A stretch of DNA of 64,000 bases from Paractinoplanes durhamensis. GTDB taxonomy: Bacteria > Actinomycetota > Actinomycetes > Mycobacteriales > Micromonosporaceae. Of this stretch, positions 8,793-16,182 are shown piece after piece (within the stretch, counting starts at the first letter, position 1; each line of letters starts with the position of its first letter). The notes beneath the pieces are model-generated. The model saw nothing but the letters and a program-made list of their open reading frames with translations, did no database searches and was not told the DNA's origin. Made by a program: the position numbers and the translations under genes. The DNA lies in assembly GCF_016862175.1 (NCBI RefSeq), contig NZ_BOML01000057.1, forward strand, positions 62,001-126,000, given 5' to 3'.

Positions 8793-9898
8793 TTCATGGT
8801 GGCACCGATGGTGCTGCTGCCGGTCGTCAGGAACGTGGTGGCGGGCAGCGTGCCGCTGGACGACCTGGCGTTGTAGCAGGTGGTGGCGTCGGTCGAGACG
8901 AACGACGGGGTGCTGATGCCGCTGTCCCAGTTGTTGCCGGACGAGGTGACCGAGGAGCCCTTGGTCACCGAGCCGCTGCCGTTGCTGACCGCGAGGTTCT
9001 TGCCGAGCTTGGCCGAGCTGGTGCTGAAGTAGTAGCCGTAGTTGCCGTTGGCGTAGGCGGTGGTCCGGTTGATGACGATCGCGCCCTTGTTGGAGTTCTC
9101 GGTGAAGCCGTTGCCCGCGTCGTCCCAGGCCGCCGAGTTGTTCACCACGTGCGCCACCGTCTCGCCGTCACCGCCGAGCTTGTAGCCGTTGCCGTCGCCG
9201 GCGAAGGCGGAGTCGCTCCAGCGGTTCTTGCCGTTGCCGAACGACCAGGTGTGCTCGATGGTGACCGGCGAAGAGAAGGACCACAGGTCGATGCCGTCGT
9301 CGGAGTTGTTGTAGAGGCGGGCACCGGTGACCAGATTCCCGGTTCCCGAGCCGAATTTGATGGCCACACCGTCGGCATTCTCCCCGTGCTCGGCGGCGTC
9401 GTAATTGCCGTACGAGTCGATGTTCTTGACCGTGTTGTTCGCGGTGCCGTCGCCGGTGAGCGTGAATCCGGAGTCACCGCCGTTGATCGTCTTGATGTTG
9501 TTCCAGTTGGTGCCGGTGCACGACTGGCAGACGACCGCGCTGTCCGGCGAGTTCTGGAAGGTGATGTTTGAAACGTTCCAGTAGTCGGCCGTCAGCTTGA
9601 AGATCCAGGAGCCGGAGGGCAGGCTCGTGCCGCTGATCTTCACCACCTCCGAGCCGTACGCGGTGAGCGTGACCGGCGAGGACGAGGTGCCGTTGGCCGT
9701 CGACTGCAGGGTGGCGGTCGGGTAGTAGGTGCCGGCCCGGACCTGGATGACGGTGCCGGCGGTGGCATTCTTGATGGCGTTCGACAGGTCGGTCACGTTG
9801 CTGACCACCACGGTGGCGGCGGAGGCCGGGGCGGCGAGCAGGACGAGGCCGACCGCGGCGACGGTCGATGCGGCGAGGACGTTCCGCACTGTTCTCAT
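8789..9898 (-). CDS. Secreted pectate lyase, family PL9
   Basis: A 369-residue exported protein with a signal peptide (MRTVRNVLAASTVAAVGLVLL, cut after ASA) followed by a right-handed beta-helix. The stretch AAEHGENADGVAIKFGSGTG, then a NNSDDGIDLWSF segment, is characteristic of PL9 lyases (PelL/Pel9A type) and contains the Asp-rich calcium site and conserved Lys. The enzyme cleaves polygalacturonate by beta-elimination outside the cell. There is a good ribosome site (AAGGAA) about 8 bases before ATG. It is not in an operon with the methyltransferase upstream, since a 110-base gap with repeats separates them. No lectin or carbohydrate-binding module is attached. Confidence 0.9.
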   Translation of the reverse strand: MRTVRNVLAASTVAAVGLVLLAAPASAATVVVSNVTDLSNAIKNATAGTVIQVRAGTYYPTATLQSTANGTSSSPVTLTAYGSEVVKISGTSLPSGSWIFKLTADYWNVSNITFQNSPDSAVVCQSCTGTNWNNIKTINGGDSGFTLTGDGTANNTVKNIDSYGNYDAAEHGENADGVAIKFGSGTGNLVTGARLYNNSDDGIDLWSFSSPVTIEHTWSFGNGKNRWSDSAFAGDGNGYKLGGDGETVAHVVNNSAAWDDAGNGFTENSNKGAIVINRTTAYANGNYGYYFSTSSAKLGKNLAVSNGSGSVTKGSSVTSSGNNWDSGISTPSFVSTDATTCYNARSSSGTLPATTFLTTGSSTIGATMN

Positions 9899-9961
9899 GA
9901 CAAACGTTCCTTTCAGCTGGGGGGCTGAACTGGAGCGTAAGCCGCCGTAACACGTACGAAA

Positions 9962-10012
9962 ATGCATTGAATCCTGTGAATCATTTAAGAGAGCCTTAAG
10001 CCATGCATTCAA
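9962..10012 (-). promoter_or_regulatory. Repeated sites upstream of the pectate lyase
   Basis: The near-identical 10-mers ATGCATTGAA (9962) and ATGCATTCAA (10003) are 41 bases apart, about four helical turns, with TTAAG repeated between them. The region is far richer in A/T than its surroundings and lies 65-115 bases before the pectate lyase ATG. It probably contains promoter and regulator-binding sites; the regulator is unknown. Confidence 0.4.
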
Positions 10013-10830
10013 GGCCGCTTTTGTTGCAGCGATTCTGCAAATTCCTGCAAATGCTGACCCGGCAAAGGGCGGCGGAGGATCAGCAGCTCGGCCGGGTCGG
10101 GGTCGGGCAGGCGCTGCAGGCCGGCTCGGGCCTCGCGGATCAGGTTCGCGGTGACCCGCTCGCCGAGTTCGGCCCGTAGCTGCGGTTCGTTGCGCAGCCA
10201 CAACTCGTACAGCCAGATCCAGTGCTTGTCGTGGTTCTCGTTCTTGATCGACTGCTCCACCTCGAAGCCGGCGGCGGCCGCCAGGGCCGGCCAGTCGCCC
10301 TCCGGTTCCGGCCGCACCCGCGCGGTCATCGCGAAGCGGGCGCCCGGGCGCAGAATGCGGAACACCTCGGCCAGCGCCGCGGGCCGATCCGGGGCGAACG
10401 GCAGCGCGTCGACGCTGACCGCGGCATCCGCTCCCCCGCTCGGCAGGCCGGTGTCGGCGAACGCCGCCCGGCGGAACTCCGCCCGCCCCGGCCGCAGGAA
10501 CGTCGCCGCCCGCTCCCCCGCGAGCCTGGTCGCGACCTCGCTGAAGTCGACGCCGATCAACCGGGTCGAACAGGCCCGGGCCAGCCACAACCCCGGACCG
10601 CCGCGCCCGCAGCCGAGATCGACGAGCACGCTGTCGCGCCGCAGCCGCAGGCCACCGATCAACCGGCCGAGCAGCCACCACGTGCACGAGCTGAACGGCT
10701 CGACCTCGGCCGGGTATTCGTCGCCGTACGCCTCCGCCCAGAGCTGCGGCACCAGCCTGCTGGAGTACACGGCGCCGTGGGCGGCGTCGTAGTCGTCGTC
10801 GCCGGTCCGCACCGCGGAGTCATCTGGCAT
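10009..10830 (-). CDS. Class I SAM-dependent methyltransferase
   Basis: 273 residues with the methyltransferase-11 type Rossmann core: motif I VDLGCGRGGPGLWLA (residues ~70-84), then LIGVDFS and the motif II/III region ADAAVSVDALPFAPD, with FRILRPGARF as the post-motif. The substrate is unknown. The N-terminal YDAAHGAVYSSRLVPQLW is typical of actinobacterial small-molecule methyltransferases. It is divergent from the DGPF/ECF42 pair and upstream of the pectate lyase, but nothing ties it functionally to either. Confidence 0.8.
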   Translation of the reverse strand: MPDDSAVRTGDDDYDAAHGAVYSSRLVPQLWAEAYGDEYPAEVEPFSSCTWWLLGRLIGGLRLRRDSVLVDLGCGRGGPGLWLARACSTRLIGVDFSEVATRLAGERAATFLRPGRAEFRRAAFADTGLPSGGADAAVSVDALPFAPDRPAALAEVFRILRPGARFAMTARVRPEPEGDWPALAAAAGFEVEQSIKNENHDKHWIWLYELWLRNEPQLRAELGERVTANLIREARAGLQRLPDPDPAELLILRRPLPGQHLQEFAESLQQKRP

Positions 10831-10873
10831 CCGGACATCCTGGCGGACCCGTCGAGAATTTTCTGTCCCGTCC

Positions 10874-10900
10874 TGTCGATCCGGTGCCGGGCCGTTCGAC
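10874..10900 (+). promoter_or_regulatory. Probable ECF42-type sigma promoter
   Basis: TGTCGA at 10874-10879, a 17-base spacer, then CGAC at 10897-10900. This matches the ECF42 promoter consensus known from Streptomyces (TGTCGA at -35, CGA/TC at -10) with correct spacing. It is 54 bases before the DGPF gene start, so the downstream ECF42 factor probably controls its own operon. Confidence 0.65.
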
Positions 10901-10954
10901 CTGAGGGTGAGAAGGTCGGGAAGCGACCGGAAATCGAATCAAGGGGACATCACG

Positions 10955-11374
10955 ATGGCCAAGTACATGCTGATCCTGCGGGGCACCGACGAGTCGATGG
11001 CGAAGATGATGTCTACGCCGTTCGAGGAGATGCTCGAGACCATGGGCCGGTTCAACGACGAGCTGATCAAGGCGGGCGTGCTCGTCGCCTGCGAGGGCCT
11101 CGACGACCCGGGCCAGGGCGTGGTGGTCGACTTCAGCGCCGAGACCCCGGTCGTCACCGACGGGCCGTACGGGGAGACCAAGGAGCTCTTCGGGGGCTTC
11201 TACCTTCTCGACGTCGCCACCAAGGAGGAGGCGGTCGAGTGGGCCAAGCGGATCCCGGCGATGAGCGGATCCAAGTGTGAGGTCCGGCGGGTGCCGGCGA
11301 TCGACGAGTTCCCGCAGGACAACGAGTGGGTCGTCCGGGAGCGCGCATGGCGCGAGCGGACCGGCCAGCTCTGA
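10955..11374 (+). CDS. DGPF/YCII-domain protein, partner of ECF42
   Basis: 139 residues, YCII-related fold (MAKYMLILRGTDES). The signature is DGPYGETKELFGGFYLLD at residues ~69-86, the DGP[FY] motif that names the family. DGPF proteins are nearly always encoded beside ECF42 sigma factors; their biochemical role is unsettled. Ribosome site AAGGGGA precedes ATG 10955. The stop overlaps the sigma factor start (TGATG), so the two are translationally coupled. Confidence 0.88.
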   Translation: MAKYMLILRGTDESMAKMMSTPFEEMLETMGRFNDELIKAGVLVACEGLDDPGQGVVVDFSAETPVVTDGPYGETKELFGGFYLLDVATKEEAVEWAKRIPAMSGSKCEVRRVPAIDEFPQDNEWVVRERAWRERTGQL

Positions 11375-12606
11375 TGGTCGCGCCGGGCCCGATCGAGGCG
11401 GTGTGGCGGATCGAGTCGGCGCGGATCGTCAGCGCGCTGGCCCGCTACACCGGGGATTTCGCGCTGGCCGAGGACGTCGCGCAGGAGGCGGTCGCGGAGG
11501 CGCTGGTCTCCTGGCCGGTCGACGGCGTCCCGGCCAACCCGCGGGCCTGGCTGATGACGGTGGCCCGGCGGCGAGCGATCGACAGCTTCCGCCGCCGGGC
11601 CGTCCAGGACGACAAGTACGCCCTGATCGCCGCGGACGAAACCGGCTCCGAGGAGCTGTCGTGGGATCCGGACCGGATCGACGACGACGTGCTGGCGCTG
11701 ATGTTCATCGCCTGCCACCCGGTGCTCTCCGCCGAGGCCCGGGTCGCGCTGACCCTGCGTACGGTCGGCGGCCTGACCAGCGAGGAGATCGCAAGGGCGT
11801 TCCTGGTGCCGGTCCCGACCATCCAGGCGCGGATCACCCGGGCGAAGAAGACGATCGGCGCGGCCGGGGTGCCGTTCGAGCTGCCGCCGGCCGAGCAGCG
11901 CCGGGAACGGCTGGGCGGCATCCTGAGCGTGCTCTACGTGATCTTCACCGAGGGCTCGACCGCGACGGCCGGCGAGCAACTGCTGCGGGTCGATCTCGCG
12001 GCCGAGGCGATCCGGCTGGTCCGGATGCTGGCCGCGCTGATGCCCGACGAGCCGGAGGTGCACGGGCTGCTCGGCCTGTGCGAGCTGACCGCCGCCCGCT
12101 TCGCCGCGCGGACCGGCCCGGACGGGGAGCCGGTGCTGCTCGAAGATCAGAACCGCCGGCTCTGGGACTCCTCGGCGATCCGGCGCGGCCTCGCCGCCAT
12201 CCGGCGGGCGGCGGAGTTGGGACGAGGCTTGGGAGCGTACGGGCTACAGGCCGCGATCGCCGCCTGTCACGCCTTGGCCCCGTCGGTGGCCGAGACCGAC
12301 TGGGAGCGGATCGTGCTGCTGTATGAAGCCCTGGGCCGGGTGGCCCCGTCCCCGATCGTCGAGCTCAACCGGGCCGTCGCCGTCGCAATGGCGACCGGAC
12401 CGGCGTCGGCCCTGCCCATCGTGGACGAGTTGGTGGCCACCGACCGCTTGGCGGGTTCCCACCTGTTGCCGACCGTCCGCGGCGAGCTGCTGACCCGCCT
12501 GGGCCGCACCGCCGAGGCCCGAGCCGAACTGGAGTTGGCCGCCCGCTTGTGCACGAACACCCGAGAACGCTCGGTCCTGCTCCGCAAGGCCGCGGCCCTG
12601 CACTGA
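11374..12606 (+). CDS. ECF sigma factor, ECF42 group, with C-terminal TPR-like extension
   Basis: A 410-residue sigma-70 family protein. Region 2 is at residues ~10-75 (LAEDVAQEAVAEALVSWP, then RAWLMTVARRRAIDSFRR). Region 4 is at ~110-165 (VGGLTSEEIARAFLVPVPTI). The extra ~200 residues are helical, with the group's conserved HGLLGLCELTAAR and LYEALGRVAPSPIVELNRAV motifs. ECF42 factors lack an anti-sigma factor; the C-terminal domain is needed for activity. The start ATG overlaps the DGPF stop. The promoter at 10874-10900 suggests autoregulation. Confidence 0.93.
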   Translation: MVAPGPIEAVWRIESARIVSALARYTGDFALAEDVAQEAVAEALVSWPVDGVPANPRAWLMTVARRRAIDSFRRRAVQDDKYALIAADETGSEELSWDPDRIDDDVLALMFIACHPVLSAEARVALTLRTVGGLTSEEIARAFLVPVPTIQARITRAKKTIGAAGVPFELPPAEQRRERLGGILSVLYVIFTEGSTATAGEQLLRVDLAAEAIRLVRMLAALMPDEPEVHGLLGLCELTAARFAARTGPDGEPVLLEDQNRRLWDSSAIRRGLAAIRRAAELGRGLGAYGLQAAIAACHALAPSVAETDWERIVLLYEALGRVAPSPIVELNRAVAVAMATGPASALPIVDELVATDRLAGSHLLPTVRGELLTRLGRTAEARAELELAARLCTNTRERSVLLRKAAALH

Positions 12607-12635
12607 CGCCGTTCCATAGGCCAGCCCGGTTGGCG

Positions 12636-12688
12636 GTCATGCTCACTATCATGCTAACGACGGCCGTAAGCATGATAGTTAGCATGAC
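12636..12688. repeat. Four-fold nested palindrome (two 23-base arms)
   Basis: Two 23-base arms (12636-12658 and 12666-12688) are inverted copies with 2 mismatches, around a 7-base centre GACGGCC. Each arm itself holds two copies of the 8-mer ATGCTMAC 12 bases apart, separated by TATC (GATA on the other arm). There are therefore four half-sites in perfect geometric symmetry. The element is A/T-rich compared with its surroundings and lies 37 bases before the transglutaminase-like gene. It fits binding of two regulator dimers, or a cruciform or transcript hairpin. Confidence 0.85.
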
Positions 12689-12725
12689 CCCCCGAGTGCC
12701 GGTGAATTTTGTACCCTCGCTCCCT

Positions 12726-13508
12726 ATGGACTTCTACCGGCAGCCAAGCGCGACCTCCGACCTCGGGCGCCACCGCGAGCGATTGGCCGGGCTTCCGGCT
12801 GAGCCGGAGGCGCTCGGCGCGGTCGTGCGCGGTCTGCTGATTCACAACTACACCGCGAGTGTTCAAGGTCTGCGGTTCTCGGACGCGCGTATGTCGCACA
12901 TGGAGACCGTCGGCGCCGCCGCGATCCTGGACAACGTGGTAGGCATCGATGCGGCGGCCCTGGATCGTGAGCGGGACGCTGAGCAGCGGATGTTTGGCTT
13001 CTGCTATCACTTTGCGCTGCTGCACTGTGCCCTGCTGCGGGCGACCGGCACGCCGGCCCGGATCCGATGTGGCTTCGCCGGCTACTTCGTCGCGGACCAC
13101 TGGATAGACCACTGGGTAGTCGAGTACTGGGACGGTTCCCGCTGGGTAATTACCGACTCCCAGACCGGGCGCAGCGACCTGACCGCGGACGACTTCCAGG
13201 ACGGCGTCACCGCCTGGAACCTCTGTCGCGGTGGTGCTTCGCAGTCGGAGGCGTACGGCAATGGTGAGCTCTGGGGTTGGGACGAGCTGCGCGGCAGCCT
13301 GATCAATGACGTGGCCGCGCTCAACAAGGTCGAGGTCGCCGGGTGGTACTGGTGCGACCGCCTCCACGTCGAGCCCCTCGATCAGCCGCACCAGGAACTC
13401 GACGCGTCACTCGACGTCCTCGCCGGGCTCGCGGCCGACGCCGAGATCACGAAAGCCTTCGACCTGTACCCGGACCTGCGGCCACCGGCCGACGCCGTCG
13501 CGCGATAG
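12726..13508 (+). CDS. Transglutaminase-like (papain-fold) protein
   Basis: A 260-residue cytoplasmic protein. A Cys-His-Asp triad is visible in transglutaminase-core order: C93 in FGFCYHFALLHCALLRATG, H129 in WIDHWVVEYWDG and D144 in WVITDSQ, with the ARIRCGF strand between. Members are often peptidases or amidases rather than true transglutaminases. No signal peptide is seen. ATG 12726 begins the conserved N-terminus; upstream in-frame codons run through the palindrome and are rejected. The four-fold palindrome just upstream is probably its control site. It converges on a damaged membrane gene one base away. Confidence 0.75.
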   Translation: MDFYRQPSATSDLGRHRERLAGLPAEPEALGAVVRGLLIHNYTASVQGLRFSDARMSHMETVGAAAILDNVVGIDAAALDRERDAEQRMFGFCYHFALLHCALLRATGTPARIRCGFAGYFVADHWIDHWVVEYWDGSRWVITDSQTGRSDLTADDFQDGVTAWNLCRGGASQSEAYGNGELWGWDELRGSLINDVAALNKVEVAGWYWCDRLHVEPLDQPHQELDASLDVLAGLAADAEITKAFDLYPDLRPPADAVAR

Positions 13509-13509
13509 G

Positions 13510-13951
13510 TCAGCCCAGCCGGTCGGCGCTGGTGCGGAGCAGCTGCCAGCCCAGCGCACCCAGGGTCGCGGTGAGGATCATCGCGGTGAGCAGGATGGGC
13601 CAGGCACGCCAGAGGCGGCGGCTCGTGGCCAGCCAGGCCAGGACGGCGAACGGGAGCAGGAGCTCGACGAGTTTCGTGGCGCCGACCCCGGTGGCGACGC
13701 CGGCCAGGGTGCGGGAGCCGTAGGTGGCGGTCTCCTGCCAGCCCTGGCCGGCCAGCAATCCGCATGCGACACCGGCGGCCAGTGCCGCGGCGGGCACCGG
13801 CATGTCGCTGGCCCCAGGCCAGGCCGCTGCTGACCAGGGTGACCATGATTCGCCCGGCCACGCCGTCGACGCCGTCGGCCAGGAAAGCCAGCCCGCCGAG
13901 CGCCACCGCCGCCGCCGCGATCGTCGCGGCCCGAGGCCCCCCAGCTTCCAC
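13510..13951 (-). pseudogene. Small multi-helix membrane protein, apparently frameshifted
   Basis: Two frames each give good membrane helices. From a GTG at 13951 the protein starts with ATIAAAAVALGGLAFL and RIMVTLVSSGLAWG. Near 13805-13812 the coherent reading jumps to the frame giving MPVPAAALAAGVACGLLAG and continuing with two more helices to the stop at 13510. Joined, they make a ~147-residue protein with four helices, similar in layout to DUF6518-type proteins (weak inference). A one-base indel explains it, either a real mutation or a sequence error. If the frameshift is false, an intact 97-residue protein from ATG 13803 is the minimum product. Confidence 0.5.
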
Positions 13952-13962
13952 AGCGGGCCAGG

Positions 13963-14931
13963 CTATCGCGCCCCGGTCTGGAGGGCAGGCAGCACCTTGG
14001 CGCCGAAGGCTTCGATGAACGGCATCAGGTCCTGGCCGACGTGGTGCAGGTAGATGCGGTCGAAGCCGAGTGACGCGTACCCGCGGAGCCGCTCGGTGTG
14101 CGCCTCGAGGTCGGCCGAGATGTTGACCACCTGGCGTACCTGGTCGAGCGTCACGTTCTCGCTGATCACGTCGAACTGCTCGACCGTCTCGAGGTCCCAG
14201 CAGACCGGCGGCCGGAAGACGTTGCTGCGCCACTGGTCGTGGGCGATCGCCTCGGCCTCGGCCTCGGTCGGCGCCCAGCTCAGGTGCACCTGCAGGCAGA
14301 CCGGCCCGCGACCGCCCGCGTCCCGGTAGGCGGCGATCATCGCGCGCAGGTGCTCGTCCGGGGCGTTGACCGTGACCAGCCCGTCGGCCCAGCCCGCGCA
14401 CCAGGCCGCGGTTTTCGTGCTCACCGCGGCCCCGATCAGCGGCGGCGGCTCGGCCGGCCGGGTCCACAACCGGGCCCGGTCCACCGTGATCAGGCCGTCC
14501 CGGGTGACCTCGTCGCCGGCCAGCAGCGCGCGGATGACGTCCACCGACTCGAGCAGCCGCGCCTCGCGGACCTCCTTCCGCGGCCACGGTCCGCCGGTGA
14601 TGTGCTCGTTGCTGTATTCGCCGCTGCCCAGCGCGGCCCAGAACCGGCCCGGGAACATCGCGCCGAGGGTGCCGATCGCCTGCGCGATGATCGCCGGGTG
14701 GTAGCGCTGGCCGGGAGCGTTGACCACCCCGAACGACAGGTTCGTGGCCTGCAGCGCCGCACCCAGCCACGACCAGGCGAAGGCGGATTCGCCCTGCCGG
14801 CTGCTCCACGGCGAGAAGTGGTCGGAGCACATCGCGGCTTCGAAGCCGTGCCGTTCGGCCGCGATCACGGCGGTGAGGAGGTCGGCGGGCGGGATCTGCT
14901 CGTGGGAGGCATGGATTCCGTAGTCCGTCAT
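13963..14931 (-). CDS. LLM-class flavin/F420-dependent oxidoreductase
   Basis: A 322-residue TIM-barrel protein of the luciferase-like monooxygenase superfamily: CSDHFSPWSSRQGESAFAWSW near residue 35, GQRYHPAIIAQAIGTLGAMFPGRF and the ALGSGE motif. These are typical of F420-dependent enzymes of the TIGR03557/TIGR03885 type (glucose-6-phosphate dehydrogenase-like members). The substrate is unknown. The ATG is 7 codons upstream of the first barrel strand, as in the family. It stands alone, 12 bases upstream of the damaged membrane gene. Confidence 0.85.
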   Translation of the reverse strand: MTDYGIHASHEQIPPADLLTAVIAAERHGFEAAMCSDHFSPWSSRQGESAFAWSWLGAALQATNLSFGVVNAPGQRYHPAIIAQAIGTLGAMFPGRFWAALGSGEYSNEHITGGPWPRKEVREARLLESVDVIRALLAGDEVTRDGLITVDRARLWTRPAEPPPLIGAAVSTKTAAWCAGWADGLVTVNAPDEHLRAMIAAYRDAGGRGPVCLQVHLSWAPTEAEAEAIAHDQWRSNVFRPPVCWDLETVEQFDVISENVTLDQVRQVVNISADLEAHTERLRGYASLGFDRIYLHHVGQDLMPFIEAFGAKVLPALQTGAR

Positions 14932-14971
14932 GCGTAGGCGTTACCCCGGCCTCCGCTCCCGCAACCAACGG

Positions 14972-16162
14972 TCAGGAGGGGGTCAGGCCGGTCAGGCCGG
15001 TCGGGGTGCCCCAGCCGGTCGGGCCGTCGTAGCCGACCACGCCCGTGCAGAGGTAGTCGCCGCCGCAGGTGGCGGAGTTCGGGCCGGGGACGTTGCTGCC
15101 CGTGGTCACGTCGCGGAACGCGGTGGCGCTGTGCTTCAGCCATGGCACCGAGCCGTCGTTGACGCGGGCCGTCGCGCCGGTCAGGGCGTACATGGCGGCG
15201 ATGATCGGCGCCGAGGCGCTGGTGCCGCCGACGATCTGCCAGGTGCCGCCCTGATAGGAGTGGTAGACCGCCACCCCGGTCGCCGGGTCGGCCACCGCGG
15301 ACACGTCGTTGAGCATGCGCTTCGGGCAGTTGGCGTCGGTCTGCCAGGCCGGCTTCGCCATGTAGGCCGAGCAGCCCGAGCCGGTCAGCGCCCACACCGA
15401 TTCGGTCCAGGCGCCGGTCGTGCTCCTGGTCAGCGTGGTGCCGCCGACCGAGGTGACGTGGGCGGACGCGGCCGGGAAGGACACCGAGTAGCCGATGTCG
15501 CCGGCGCTGACCACGATCGGGTGGCCGGGGTGGATGTAGTGCGACTCGAACGCGGTCTGGCCGGCGAACTCGACGCCGGTGCCGTAGCTGTTGGAGACGA
15601 CGTCCGCGCCCATCGCCACCGCGGTGTCGACCGCCGCGCCGAGGTCGTCGAAGCCGTTCGAGACGGCCTGCACCACCAGGATCTTGCAGGCCGGGCAGGC
15701 GGCCGAGACCATGTCCACGTCGAGCGCCTGTTCCAGGGCCCAGCCCGGGTCCGGGGCGGGCAGCGGCGTGGTGGCGCCGTCCTGGTTGACGATGCGCAGG
15801 CAGCCACCGGTCACCGTGCACGCCGGCAAGCCGTAGGTGCTGCGGTAGACGGCCAGGTCGGCTTCGAGGGTGGGGTCGGTGAACGCGTCCACGATGGCGA
15901 CGGTCCGGCCGGTGCCGCCGGCCGGGATGCTGTAGGCCGAGACCAGGTCGGCGGGGGCGAGCCCGGCCGGCGCGGCGAGGGTGCCGACCGGGCCGCCGCC
16001 GACCACGACTTTGGCGAAGCAGGTTGCCTTCGGTGGTGCGACCAGTGGACAAGCGTCCCGCACCACCAGTTCAGCCGCCGTCGCGATCCCGGCGCTGGTT
16101 CCGGCAAAAACCGCGGCAATGCCGGCAACACCAAGGACGATCAAGGGTGTACGGATACGCAT
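14972..16162 (-). CDS. Secreted S53 (sedolisin) family serine-carboxyl peptidase
   Basis: A 396-residue exported peptidase. A signal peptide covers residues 1-30. The S53 catalytic set is visible: Glu144 and Asp148 in WALEQALDVDM, the oxyanion Asp222 in SAGDIGYS and the nucleophile Ser315 in VGGTSASAP. A Ca site of the family is usually at the C-terminus and is not obvious. The large pro-domain of classical sedolisins is missing; only ~40 residues precede the catalytic core, so this is a compact form. Ribosome site GGAGG is 6 bases before ATG. It lies 20 bases downstream of the catalytically empty subtilase-like gene and is almost certainly co-transcribed with it. Confidence 0.9.
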   Translation of the reverse strand: MRIRTPLIVLGVAGIAAVFAGTSAGIATAAELVVRDACPLVAPPKATCFAKVVVGGGPVGTLAAPAGLAPADLVSAYSIPAGGTGRTVAIVDAFTDPTLEADLAVYRSTYGLPACTVTGGCLRIVNQDGATTPLPAPDPGWALEQALDVDMVSAACPACKILVVQAVSNGFDDLGAAVDTAVAMGADVVSNSYGTGVEFAGQTAFESHYIHPGHPIVVSAGDIGYSVSFPAASAHVTSVGGTTLTRSTTGAWTESVWALTGSGCSAYMAKPAWQTDANCPKRMLNDVSAVADPATGVAVYHSYQGGTWQIVGGTSASAPIIAAMYALTGATARVNDGSVPWLKHSATAFRDVTTGSNVPGPNSATCGGDYLCTGVVGYDGPTGWGTPTGLTGLTPS

Positions 16163-16182
16163 AGTTGCCTCCGAAGGGGGGA

